Made by a program: the position numbers and the translations under genes. From Umbelopsis ramanniana AG (taxonomy: Eukaryota; Mucoromycota; Umbelopsidomycetes; Umbelopsidales; Umbelopsidaceae): a stretch of DNA of 64,000 nucleotides. Every line of letters starts with the position of its first letter. Positions within the stretch are counted from its first letter, which is position 1. The notes below the pieces were generated by a model, which saw only the letters and a list, made by a program, of their open reading frames with translations, did no database searches and was not told the origin of the DNA. The stretch spans positions 186,001-250,000 of the forward strand of contig NW_026252100.1 of assembly GCF_025399195.1 (NCBI RefSeq), in the 5' to 3' direction. Below, in pieces: positions 38,070 through 49,581 of this stretch.

Positions 38070-40400
38070 ATGATCCAGCAGCTCTTTTCAGTGGAGGTAG
38101 GAGATAAAGTGCCTGGAGAAACCAGAGTACGAAGATCCATTCTGTCGCCTGACAAGCTAGTCGAAACCCCTGCCCAAAATGTCCACACTCTGTACGACGT
38201 GCTTAGGTATAGCGCTCATCACTACACAGATCGCAATGGTTTTGGATTCCGCAAGGAATTAGGTACTGTACAAGAAGAAAAGGAAATAGTCAAACAAGTC
38301 AATGGCTCTGAAATTAAAGAGACCAAATCGTGGACCTACTATAAGCTAAGCGACTATCAGTATACCACTTATCAAGAAGCCGCGAAGATCACTCAAATTA
38401 TCGGATCAGGCTTGAAGCAGTTAGGCATGACAAAAGGAGATAAGCTTGAAATATTTGCCATGACTAGGTGAGTAATAGTTCAACTTGTTATGGTAAAATG
38501 AGGATTATTCCACTCTACATGAACTGACATTATGTCCCGGATCGTTAGTTTCGAGTGGATGATGATGGCTCACGGCGCCTTTACGCAGTCGATGACAGTT
38601 GTCACAGCTTATGACACATTAGGAGCGGAAGGCCTTGGTTTCTCAATTTGTGAAGTGGAAGCAGTGACTTGCTTCACCAATGCTGATCTCATTCCTGTTC
38701 TGCGCAAAGTATTGCCTACGTGCCCATCAGTTCGAAATATCATCTATACTGGGGAACTACCAGAAGCCGAAATACAAGATCTGAAATCAACTTTTCCACA
38801 GCTAAGCTCATTTATCAGCTATAATGAACTCCTCCATATTGGAGAAAGCCACATGAGCGAGCCAAACCCACCTCAAAAGCAAGAGTTATGCTGCATTATG
38901 TATACAAGTGGTAGTACAGGAACACCTAAAGGTGTCCTTCTCACTCACGCCAATGTTGTCGCAGCCAGTCAGTATTACAATTCAATGCTCATTGATCTTG
39001 ATAATATTCCTGTGTGCTAATCACCTTCGCTTTCATCAGTTTCTGGCGTGAACCGTATGCTTCAACATTTTATCGAAGATGGGGATACAGTCATGGCATA
39101 CCTTCCTTTAGCACACGTATTGGAATTTCTTGTTGAGAATGTCTGCATATTTTTCGGATTGACTCTGGGTTATGGAACTGTCAAGACTCTGACAGATGCA
39201 TCTGTAAGAGAATGCCGTGGTGACTTTGCCGCTTTCCGACCATCTATTGTCACCGGAGTTCCCCAAGTCTGGGAGACCATCAAGAAGACAGTCATGGCAA
39301 CGGTCGCAGCTAGAGGACCAAGAATTGAGAGTATATTCCACGGTGCGGTTGATTTGAAATCATGGCTACATGACAATGGATACCCTGCTGGAGTTCTTGA
39401 CAAGGTGGTGTTTAAGAAAGTCAAACAACAACTCGGAGGACGGTTTAGATATGCTCTTAGTGGTGGTGCTCCGCTATCGACTGAGACTCAGCGATTCTTG
39501 TCTCTGACAGCTGCCCCAATTCTGGGAGGATATGGAATGACAGAAAGTTGCGGAATGTGCTCAGTCATGACACCCGAACAATTCTCGTACGGTCCCGTTG
39601 GCGCACCTGTACCCTGTACTGAAGTCAAGCTAGTGGACGCTCCTGAAGCCGGATATCTTTCAACTAACGAGCCAAAGCCTCAGGGTGAGATTTGGATTCG
39701 AGGGCCATCGGTCACTGCTGGTTACTTCAAAAATGAAACCCTAACCAGAGAATCCATTACCTCGGATGGTTGGCTGATGACTGGAGATATAGGCGAATGG
39801 AATCAAAACGGCACATTGAGCATTATCGACCGAAGAAAGAATCTCATCAAATTATCTAATGGCGAATATATTGCGCTAGAGAAAATTGAATCGATTTACA
39901 AATCATCAACCTTGGCAGAAAACATTTGCGTATATGCTGATTCACTATGCGCTCGCCCGGTTGCATTGTTTGTTCCTGTCGAAAAGTCACTCAAGGACAT
40001 CTGTCAAGAGAAGGGTATTGGTAATGACAATTGGGAGACACTGTGCAAGGACCGCGCTGTTCGAAATTTGGTGTTGAATCTACTTCATGATCAAGGAAAA
40101 AAGTCTGGTTTGAAGGGCTCCGAACTGATCCATGACGTTTGGATTTGCCCAGAGCTTTGGACTACTGATATGGTATGTAAATTACGATACATCGAGCAGT
40201 AGCAAGATGCACAGTCTAATTTTCTCTTCTTAACAGGGCTACCTTACTGCTGCACAAAAACTTAATAGAAGGATTATCACTGAAGACTTTAAAGAACAAC
40301 TAAAAGAAATGTAAGTGACGCATAACCCTAGCGCATGTGTTACTATGATTCATTTAACTAAGTAAAATTTGTTCATAGGAATCAAAGCCAAAAGAATTAA
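38070..40400 (+). CDS. Long-chain acyl-CoA synthetase (Faa1/Faa4 type)
   Basis: Exons from 38070 to the stop at 40398-40400 encode roughly 690 residues. The AMP-binding P-loop is CCIMYTSGSTGTPKGVLLTH; the frame then continues across an intron ending near 39040 to AYLPLAHVLEFLVEN. The core GGYGMTESCGMCSV and the fatty-acyl-CoA-synthetase signature region DGWLMTGDIGEWNQNGTL, then DRRKNLIKLSNGEYIALEKI, are intact, with the catalytic GD and the RK pair present. The enzyme activates long-chain fatty acids with ATP and CoA in two steps through an acyl-AMP. A short C-terminal exon (MNQSQKN) closes the protein. No peroxisomal SKL-type tail is present, so an ER, lipid-droplet or plasma-membrane location is more likely. 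Confidence 0.95.
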
Positions 40401-40507
40401 TCACTCTGTACTTAACCGCTTGCATCGTTTCATTGCTTTGTGTATAATAGTGTTTATGAGCCATTAAATACAAACAACCTTTCGAGCACATCTCCCATTT
40501 ATACGTT

Positions 40508-43130
40508 TCATTTATTGAATGTTTCGCGTACATCTGGCGGCGCTACATTAGTTGCTTCATTCTGAATGTATTCCTCTAGCGTTTCCACCTTTGCACCGAT
40601 TGTCTCAAGCATGACATCAAGGTCGGCTTTTGATGCGGACAAACCTTTCGGGAGCTGAGTATAGGAGACAAAGACAGAACGATCATCATTGCGTTCCATA
40701 AAATAGTCTCCCAATCGAGTTACTATGGGTACCAATTTGGCTTCCTCAATTCTGTTTGTCCTTGAGAAAATGTGGAAAACAGTCGAGTAGTCGGTCAAAA
40801 CTAATAGAGTGTTAGCACATGGAAAATTCGAAACTTGAATGATTTCCTTCGTGGCACCTACCTTCTGGCTCATCTAAGCTGATGTATTCCGCAACTGACT
40901 TGATAAGCGAGAGTTTGTTGACATATGGTGATAGTATGCCATCATTTTGAAAGTGCTCAATTATGTTTACATGGTACCGTTCTTCCTCTGAGGTATCAGA
41001 AGTGACATTTGTTTCATTAGGATGGTTTTGTATTGTCGTGGATTCCTTTGGTGACGTGATAAGGCTAGCAGGATCGCTGCCTTGACTTTGACTACTGCTT
41101 AGTAAGTTTTGGAGTTTTTCTTCGACGTCGACAACGTTGGCATGCTCTGCAATATTGGTACTACCCTGTGGCGATGATAGCTCATTGTTTAATTCGGTAG
41201 CCACCTCGTCGGCCTCCTTATTTCCCCAAAGCATATTCATCGACGCAGTATTATCGAATTTCTTTTCCCACGAGACGTTGGAAATATCAAATTCTGGTGT
41301 ATCAGCATTTGCTTTTGTGTTAAACTTATAGAATCCTTCTGTACTGCTTTCCTCGTCATGCTCATAATTATGATCAGATGGTGACTCAATGTCCACAGGA
41401 GCTGGAAGGGTTTTGGAATCTGTAGAGGGTGTCATATAATCGTCTTCAGCTAAGAAGTCTAGCAAATCTTTGACAATGGCTACACTTACGTATGTAATTA
41501 GCCATTTGTAAAAACACATAGCCAGTTATATAGGCATCGTAAGCTGCTTCATGAGCCCTGGATACTTGGTATGCTGGAAAGTCCCAATGCAATTCTAATG
41601 AACAGAGTTAAGCTGTGAACTGTGAAATTGCATGATAATGCGTTTTACTAACCGATTTTTGGCCCATCGAATGGTGGCAAACGTGTTTCAAAGTAAATAT
41701 TTTCAAGGCTTGTGGATTGAAAATGCTATCAGGTTGTTCCAAATGTCAGAAAAACATGACGTATGTTATTTGTAGTAATCATATTAAAACTGACTGCGAG
41801 ATCCGGTGCTTGCGCGGCGAGGAACTTGGTGTCGATCACACTTTACCGTCTGTTAACAGTGTACACACGATATCCCTGCGCAAGCTATCTTACTCACCTT
41901 GGGAATCGTCGATGTACCATATCCTTGAAATCTTTTAAATCTGCCGGCAATGGTGCTATGAATTGATTCACCATATGGCAAAGGTCCAACAGCACATTAT
42001 GTCCAACTACTGGTTTTTTCGATTGTGATATCAAATCTATCACTTTTCTAAATCCAATAGCCTCTTTCTTTTCTTTCTATCGAAGCAATAATATGTCAGA
42101 ATAAGATAATACAGCCTAGAGCATAATAATCACATCTTATTACATCAAATTGCATTCTCTTTTCAAGGTAACGCTGTTCTTCCTTCTTTTCATTGACGTA
42201 GCATACGCAGATACAATCTTTCTTTCCAAATGCTGTCAACTGAGGATAGCTACGATGAAGAATGAGTATTAGATGCCAGAAAGCAAGAGTTTCATACACA
42301 TGTGATATTACGAACTTGTTGCGAACTTCCTGATAAACCAAGCGTCGTCGATACCCATTAAGGGCAATTATTTCAAGATTGCCCCTCTTCTTCTTATCCT
42401 TTACTTGTAACCATGCATCAATTTTATCTCTAAACCAGCCCAGGAGCAGATCAGAATCATCACTAATAGTCCGTTGCGTACTAGTTTGAAGGCTTACTTG
42501 ACATCCGACATAAACTCAACCTCCTTACGATCGACTGGTATGTCTGGAATTGCGTTATTTAATCTTTCAAGTCCTTCCTGCTCGAACTTCTTCTCTTCGG
42601 CGGGTGTCAAGTATGAGATGCCGCTATATACCCACTGAAAGGCACAATCATTGTTACGAAAAGTTGACTGATGTAATGCGATTGACAGGAAATACAATAC
42701 CTTATTGAAATCAAAACCACAAGTTGTTAGAAAATCGAATGCCTCGCCCTGTACTCCAAAGCAACGGTTCATTTCCTTTCTGCCTTTAGTGCTCCTCGGG
42801 AATACATAAAAGTTGAAGGGTTTGGCAAAGTAACGGTTGGCTGTTTTACTCCAGTGAAATGTGCATATTCCAAATTGTATGATCGCGAAGTTTGACACGG
42901 CGCTCACAAATACTTCATATCTCTTTTGAATAGTTTGGAAGCGATGCTGGCTTGGGTACCTGTGTAAACCTGAGTTTTACTTCAGCACGGGGACATGGCA
43001 TTTTGTCACTTTGCATAAACAAGTACACTGTACCAGTGAATTCGGCGTCTATCGCTAGAAAGTCACAATTCTCAATGGCTTCAGCAACTATAGGTAACCT
43101 TTGCTCAAATGTATCTTTAAGGATTTCCAT
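40508..43130 (-). CDS. PARN: PARN-type poly(A)-specific 3' exoribonuclease
   Basis: Many exons from ATG 43130 to the stop at 40508. The DEDDh nuclease residues are visible: FLAIDAEFTG (Asp and Glu of motif I) near residue 25, KPVVGHNVLLDLCHMVNQFI (motif II Asp) at about 41950-42010, and HEAAYDAYITGYVFLQM (motif III His and Asp) at about 41510-41560. The fold order YVFPRSTKGRKEM, ERLNNAIPDIPVDRKEVEFM then the R3H-like region also follows PARN. The C-terminal 250 residues are acidic and poorly conserved. PARN trims poly(A) tails of mRNAs and matures small nucleolar and telomerase RNAs in animals and plants; budding yeast lacks it. The gene converges on the acyl-CoA synthetase with a 107-bp gap. 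Confidence 0.93.
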
Positions 43131-43485
43131 TGTTCGCGAGATGTTGAGTCCAGAGTATCGTTTGGACAGTCGTTTTTCCCTCCACCAAACTGGAGGAGTT
43201 CGGTTTTTTCGTTAAGCGATTGTGACGTTGCATAAGTGGTGATGGTTCCTTATTTTATGAGACACTGGTTAGGGACTTGCAGACATATCCAGATGCATAT
43301 ATTGTGCGAGGATTGATTTTCTATAATATCTCTGAATCTGTGTTCATAAGCTTTCGCTGGAGTGAAATAACGCGACAAGTTCAGCGACAATCCGTAATCT
43401 TACAGCTTCTGGCAGGAACATCCAAATTAGGAATATTTCTTCCCGAACTAGTTTTTGGGTCCACTCTTCACCATTTACTGTTAAC
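43131..43485. other. Divergent promoter between PARN and HSCB
   Basis: About 355 bp shared by two genes that face away from each other. No TATA box or other clear element recognised; the plus-strand ORF at 43277-43504 is not protein-like. Confidence 0.5.
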
Positions 43486-44526
43486 ATGCTGTCTAAGGCG
43501 GTAACTTTTTCTGCCACTCGCCATGTAGCCATGGTCCTAAGAAGACCAGCTATGTTGAATAGAATAACATTGAAACCTATGGTGACATCGCATGTTCGCA
43601 CAATGACTATTCTGCGACCTGCAGCTGTACCAATGTCGAACTCGGTCATGTTGAAACGTCTAATTTCAACAACACAACCGCAATCCCACGAACACAAAGT
43701 CTGTTGGAAATGCAATCACATTGTGCCTCAGATTGATCTTCACTGTTCAAACGACGATTGCGGCGTCATTCAGAGTACTCCTAAGGATATTAACTTCTTC
43801 GAGGCACTTGAAGCTGGCCTCGGTGAAAATGCGTAAGCCATTGATCGTTTCTGACTCTACTATGTCGACTAGTAATTAACCGTACAAATTATAGGGCTGA
43901 GCCTATATACGACGTCGACGTTAAGCGATTGAGAATGTCATTTCTTCGTAAGCAACAGCGGGTTCACCCTGACAGCTATGCACAGAAAAGCAGTGTGAGT
44001 ACAAATGCTCAAATTGACTCATACTTCAAACCCGCTTGAAACTCACTCGGAATATGTCATTTCCACAATAGGAAGAATATCAATTGGCACAGACTCAGTC
44101 ATCCTATCTGAACAAGGCATATAATACATTGAAGGACCCATTAGCTCGAGCTCAATACATGCTAGCACTAAACGGTGTGGAAGTCGCTGAATCCGAATCT
44201 TTGGAGGATCCAGAATTATTGATGGAAGTAATGGAGATTCGAGAGCAGATGGAAGAAGCTGAGACAGAAGAAGACATAAAGAAGCTGAAGCAGGAAAATA
44301 TTGGTATGTTTTGCACAGTGCTTACGTGCCTTTCCAACGTTTCTTACAAATTATTCAATTGCCTTCAGACAAAATCGAACAAACTGCTGAACAGCTCATC
44401 AAGTCTTTCAAATCCAACAACATGGAAGAAGCCAAAGAGCTTACCATTCAAATGCAATATTGGGATAACATTCGCCGTGCAATTGTGGATTGGGCTCCTG
44501 GGAAGCGTATTGAGTTACAGCACTAG
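43486..44526 (+). CDS. HSCB: HSCB/Jac1 mitochondrial iron-sulfur co-chaperone
   Basis: Four exons (43486-43832, 43895-43994, 44072-44303, 44369-44526) join to 278 residues. A basic, hydroxylated, mitochondrial-type presequence (about 60 residues, many R/S/T) is followed by a four-cysteine knuckle (CWKCN at about 74 and CSNDDC at about 87). Then comes a J domain with YDVDVKRLRMSFLRKQQRVH and the HPD motif (HPDSYAQ), and the C-terminal three-helix client-binding domain (LMEVMEIREQMEE, IRRAIVDWAPGKRI). Jac1/HscB brings the ISCU scaffold to the mitochondrial Hsp70 for cluster transfer. Its cysteine knuckle is like that of human HSCB and is missing from yeast Jac1. Confidence 0.94.
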
Positions 44527-44658
44527 ACAGCAATGCTGCAGCAAAGCCGTCGTGTATATAATTACTATAGACTTTGAACCCAAAAAAAGCCATCTACCCA
44601 TGTCTTTAGGACTTTTTATTATGCACTTCCAGACAACGATAGATTACGGATTAAATCA

Positions 44659-46076
44659 TTAAATACTTATCGCTTGAAGTTGTGATTTTCGGTATCCCCA
44701 GTACTTGCTACGAATTGGATCATATTTTGATGCAAGTTCATCACAAAGCTATGAAAGTGTAATTGTATATTGAGTAAAAATGAGTTGATAACCTTTGTAA
44801 CGCGGTCATCACATTTAATTCCGAAAAAACTTACCTTTAGTGCCTCGTCATTGATTGATCGCTCTTGCTTCTGAGCTGCGTGCTCATATAACAGTATCTT
44901 TGTACTTAATAGATGTGGTGACTGTATATTATCTTTACTCAATTCATCCAGGAATGGTTCAAGTGTTTCAACAGATTGCCCGCATTTTCGCAACACGCTA
45001 AACAACAGTTGTATTAGCGTGGAATATAGATCTATTCTTGGTAGGGAGCGACACTTACCCAAGTAAATAGTTCCATGAACTGCCATTGTTGGGTGCAATC
45101 TTTATCATTCTTTTGGAGAATCTATGCAAAAGATTGGTAAATTGCCGATGGTTCAGCCATCGTACTTAGTTTCACTTACTCGACTTCGCGTTGAACCGTG
45201 GAATCATCAATTTTCGCATCTGGCCTGCTGAAAACAACAAAGTAGCGATGGTTCCAGGCGGAGTTATTTCGTATATCAATCCTAAGATTGTCTTCCACAT
45301 AACTCAATTCGTTATCCCAAAGGTTGAAGGCTTGAACCACCCATTGTCTACAAGTCCCAAAGATTTAAAACACTATTTTCGACCATGGAATTTGAAAGTA
45401 AGCGGCTCAATGTATACCTATATGACCATGCATGGTAATTCTTGGAGTCATCTTCGATTGCTTTGTTGATGAAGGCAATCTCTCGTGACCCATTGCCAAG
45501 TTTTTCAACAACCACTTGTCGGTGATGCCTAATACACAATTTAACACTTGTTGAAAACTTGGGATTTTTTTAGGCTATGCCCTTACCATATCTGATAGTT
45601 CTTAGACTTCTCTTCCGCCAACACATCAATGAAGTCTAGCTCAGTGTTCAAATCCATCTTCAAAGCATCTAATAAACTCTGTCGATATTGCCTTTGGGAG
45701 ACAGGTGACACTATAAGAAGATGAAACATATTGGGTTCTACACTGATCACTGAATATTACGTACCAAATGGTATAATGAGCAGGGTTCATATCGATGATA
45801 TGAGCAGTGAGTTCCAAGACGCGTTGAGACTTTTCATTTACTCGGGCAACAGCTCGAAAGTAGTCCATTGCTTCCGAATCTGTTGAAAACAATGCGTTTA
45901 GATGATAGTCAAACGGGTACGTGCAATTTGCCTGTTTAGCTGAAAACATCGCTTAAAGGAAAGTGCTTACATTCGCGAGAATAAGCTATCGGAACCAACG
46001 GATTTTCACCATCGTCCTGGGGAATGGGTTGAACATCTTCCCATTCAGGGTTGTTTGCGTAGCTATCCGTTTGCAT
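44659..46076 (-). CDS. RAM2: Protein farnesyl-/geranylgeranyltransferase type I alpha subunit
   Basis: A multi-exon gene from ATG 46076 (MQTDSYANNPEWEDV) to the stop at 44659-44661. The sequence follows human FNTA closely: VQPIPQDDGENPLVPIAYS, then PPTA repeats ending in the W-containing signature, for example NYQIWHHRQVVVEKLG, NYHAWSYR, LWDNELSYVEDNLRIDIRNN spliced to SAWNHRYFVV, and NNGSSWNYLLG. The end RSKYWGYRKSQLQ matches the last conserved helix. The frame that reads GDTENHNFKR at the 3' end is not used. It forms heterodimers with the FTase and GGTase-I beta subunits and binds the prenyl diphosphate acceptor site for CaaX modification of Ras- and Rho-type proteins. Confidence 0.92.
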
Positions 46077-46535
46077 TTGAATGTGTATGGGTTAAAAAAG
46101 TGGAGGTAAGCAACCGAAGTGACAGGTTTTACCAGACTGACTGGCTGAGTGGGGCTGTCCCCTTATTTCGAATCATGCGGTCACAATACTGTTTGCAGCA
46201 AGAAAAGGTCCGCCTTGAAGACAATCATTTCACTGCAGTTTTAGAAAATAAACCGTTGTAGTGGTTCAACTCCTAGGCTTTAAAACCTCTTTATAACTCT
46301 TTTTTCATAACCTATACCGTAGTTTCGCCGAGATACATTGTGATAGGAGTACCAGTCCCTGTCCCTGCCAGCGTGGCTGCACCTGATATCACGCCAATGA
46401 AGGAAAAAAACGGCAGGACGGTATCAAATTGCGGCGATCTTTCTTTCTTTCTTTCACTCTTATCTCACTGCTTTTTTTTCGCTTTAATCTGTCAAAGGGG
46501 AGCTTGTCCATAGTACACTACGCGTAATAGAGAAG
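46077..46535. other. Divergent promoter between prenyltransferase alpha subunit and CYSTM gene
   Basis: About 460 bp. It contains a CTTTCTTTCTTTCTTTC tract near 46441 and a T-run at about 46472-46479, both just upstream of the CYSTM start, as in many fungal promoters. Confidence 0.5.
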
Positions 46536-46874
46536 ATGCTTCCAGATGCCACAGAGTCGCAAACATCATCAGAATACTATGGTTCTGAAAAACGACAAAT
46601 TCCAAAACGATATTATTCTCCACAGCTACAAGAAAAATCAGAAGGCAATGGTAAGCTTCATGAAGTTGCTTTTCAAAAAGTCGCATGAGTTGTTCATACA
46701 TGTACAAGTTGTTACATAATCTAATTAAAAGGTCATGCAGATCCTTATCGGACGCCTCCCACTCCATCAACCATCACCATGCGCCCAAATACCACATCAA
46801 AACGCGACGGTTGCTGCTGCGGATGTTTGTTTGCATGCCTGTTGCTATTTGGAAGCAGTGAGTGCTGTGGATGA
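46536..46874 (+). CDS. CYSTM-type cysteine-rich membrane protein (85 residues)
   Basis: Two exons, 46536-46650 and 46732-46874, join in frame (phase 1) into an 85-residue protein. The first 65 residues are polar with a proline-rich stretch (YRTPPTPSTITMRP). The C-terminus is DGCCCGCLFACLLLFGSSEC followed by CG, a short cysteine-dense hydrophobic helix, which is the CYSTM module. CYSTM proteins are tail-anchored, often palmitoylated and stress- or metal-related in fungi and plants. The splice sites are canonical (G|GTAAGC and TTAAAAG|G). The role here is unknown. Homology is by pattern, not by search. Confidence 0.75.
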
Positions 46875-47170
46875 CAACATTATAAACAAACGGGACCAGA
46901 GATATGACACGTGCTGAAACTTATGAAGTGGACATGATCGTCAAGATCATGCCAACATGTTGTATTGTTTCAATTTGACAAAATAAAATTTGCGAGGGCT
47001 ATACCGCAACGATCTATAATAACATACGAATATGTAGATGTAGCGAATAGAAACTACAATAATATTGGTATACTGGGATGATTGGGAATTACAATAAATT
47101 ACATGCCAAAACAATACAAAGAAAAAAATAAAACAATCGAATATCAATGCCAGGTATTTGAACTGGAGAT

Positions 47171-49424
47171 TTATGCGTCCTTCTTCTCGTTTTCCTCATC
47201 AATGCCGAAACCGGTGGGATCCGTCATAGATCGAGCTGGCAGCCTAAACCGTGTACTGCTATCGTTGGTGGCGTTATCATTGCCAGGTAGCTCGCTGACA
47301 TCGTCTTTAGACTCCTCCGCAGCATCTTCCATCTCCTTCTCTTTCATCAATGCTTGTTTGCGATGTTCAACGTCATCCAGGCTTCTGTATGTATCTGCTG
47401 ATAGTCTTCTTTGCTTCTTCCACATTCCCTTTTTCATATTGGTATTGTTATATGTCGCGTTAGGGACAATTTTGTGCGATGCGACAATGAGTCTATCGCC
47501 AGCGTTGGTATCCGCTCTCATGGCGGTCAAACTAGCAAGCTTTCGTACATCCGTTTCATCATAGATTTCTTCTTGAATCAATTCTTCCAAGACATCTTCC
47601 AAGGTGATGATACCAACCAATTTGGTAGTTGCCGGAACCTTGACACTAGGGGTTGTAGTAGGGAAAGTGCTGAAAGTCTTAAGGCTCTTTGCTTCCATTG
47701 CCTTGCTGTCATTATCCTCGCTTTTAGCATGATCCACCACTATGTCTGGCACGTTGTTTCCTGTTTCTATATCCTTCTCAGCATCGCTCTTGCGGCTCTT
47801 CCTGTTTCGTCTAAAGAGATGGAAAGAGTTACCAGAGTTACTTGATGCTGTGGTACTTTCTGAGGCGCGTCTATCCCGATGCTTCTTCTTTGAAGAAGGC
47901 ACGATAGAAGAGTTGGAACCATCGGATACGATTGAATCGGCATCGGATTCAACAACGGTAGCCATATGACCTAAGGAAAAGACAAAATAAGTTTGTATTT
48001 GAGTTGTGACATGTAAAAAATGGGGCGCAAAAGCACTTACTTCCACCTTCTTGGAAGACATTCAGAAGTTCAAAGAGATTCATTTTAGGACTAATTGCAG
48101 TCATGGTTCCCAACTTGACATCCTTCAATGGAGTATTGTCATCAGGATCCAATAAAATAAGAGACTGGAAGTATGTGTTTAGAAATGAGGATGTTTAAGT
48201 TGCGCTGACGTTAACAATTTCCTTACCTTGACAAGCAATACTCCGATGATATTACGTTGGTCAAGAGGTTGATCTGCGGGGCCATCAAAAATCGGAATAC
48301 GAGAATGTCCGCTTCTCATAATCCTCGTCATAGTTTTACGATCCAATGTTGTATTGATGCTTAGCATGAATACGTCCTTTATATCTGTCATAGCATGAAC
48401 GACACTTTTTTCCTGAAGATCCAGTGCACCTTGTAAAATGGTAACTGCATCGGTCGTTAGGTCTCCGCCCTTTTCTTGAGTGGTAGCATGTAAAGCGATA
48501 AGCTCTTTGAGTTCTAAAGGAGAAATTTACAATGTCAGTAAAACGCTGATGTTAATAATACGCCAAGACGAAAAAAAAAAATATTCAACCTGCGCTGCGA
48601 TACAGAACTCCATGCTGAGATCCAAGAAGCATATCCAACACCTTGGCAATTGGCCAAGCAACAATGAACAGGGCATAAATGAGAATTCGAACAGGCCATG
48701 CAAAGAAAGATCCTATGGCTAAGCCATGACGGGAACAAACAGCTTGAGGAATAATCTCGGAGAAAATGACCAAGAGTACGGTAGACGCAATAACCGCAAT
48801 GAAACCTATAATCAAGGCATATACACTCCATGTGAGCAGGCAAGTAACTAACCGGTATAATTCCACCACCTTATCAAACCAGTTACTAACCTCCACCAAA
48901 TATACTATCGAACAGCACAGGCAATGTTTCGTTGATGACAGTGTTGGTAAGCAACAGAGTTGTCAGCAGGAGATGCCCATTTTTTCGAATGGGCACAATA
49001 CGCTTGGCACGTTTTCTTTGTAATTCGGTCCCGGAGTTAGCTAGGATGGCCAAGTTTGTTTCATCCAAAGACATCTAAATAGAAGTAGTGAATAGATCAA
49101 TTAGATCAAGGCGTGACAGCAAGGGGAATTGAGAAGAGAAGCAAATGCTAAAATTGATTACATACCAAACCAAGGGTCAAACCTATTGAAGCAATCATAG
49201 AAGTACAAGGAGGTCAATATTTAGTGTGGGTTGAATGAACAGAATGCGGCAAGATTCATGTCAGTACCTGCAACGATGCCACTGAGGATGACCAAAATGA
49301 TGATCACGACGATTTTGACCCAAAATATTGGATCGTTTGTGTTTATAGAAGTAGTTTCATCAGCAGCACGAGCTACAAGTGGTAGCAGTGACAGCAAAGC
49401 TATCACCGATGTGAGTAATGTCAT
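47171..49424 (-). CDS. CNNM/Mam3-type membrane protein with CBS domains
   Basis: Multi-exon from ATG 49424 to the stop at 47171. The start MTLLTSVIALLSLLPLVARA is a signal peptide. The DUF21/CNNM membrane region follows: WVKIVVIIILVILSGIVAG, LTLGLMSLDETNLAIL, HLLLTTLLLTNTVINETLPV, then LLVIFSEIIPQAVCSRHGL. Two CBS repeats follow (TLDRKTMTRIMRSGHSRIPI and, after a long linker, KLVGIITLEDVLEELIQEEI). The C-terminus is an acidic, serine-rich, coiled region. Yeast Mam3 is a vacuolar protein affecting manganese and iron handling; animal CNNMs regulate magnesium. Ion specificity cannot be read from the sequence. It lies 157 bp downstream of COG3 on the same strand. Confidence 0.9.
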
Positions 49425-49581
49425 AGCGATGTGCAAAAGAAAGAAGAAGGCCTTTCCCGAAGTTCTCAACCGAGAAAAAAGAAGCCTTTTTTGGAAGCAC
49501 ACGTTGCGTCGCCTGCTAGATTTGGCAAAAATTATTGTGCGGCAGATTGTCGTTGCATTTGGTAACCATATCGTTTTTATT

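Noticed and set aside
38938-39020. Stop after NIPVC suggesting a broken acyl-CoA synthetase
   Set aside because: The stop lies in an intron (donor GTCAGT near 38970, acceptor CAG near 39041); the spliced frame continues with conserved sequence.
44667-44700. Alternative C-terminus GDTENHNFKR for the prenyltransferase alpha subunit
   Set aside because: The other frame (SKYWGYRKSQLQAISI) matches the conserved end of the family and the splice phase.
47082-47845. Two long plus-strand ORFs (160 and 144 codons)
   Set aside because: Antisense to the C-terminal exon of the CNNM/Mam3-type gene, whose CBS motif is clear.
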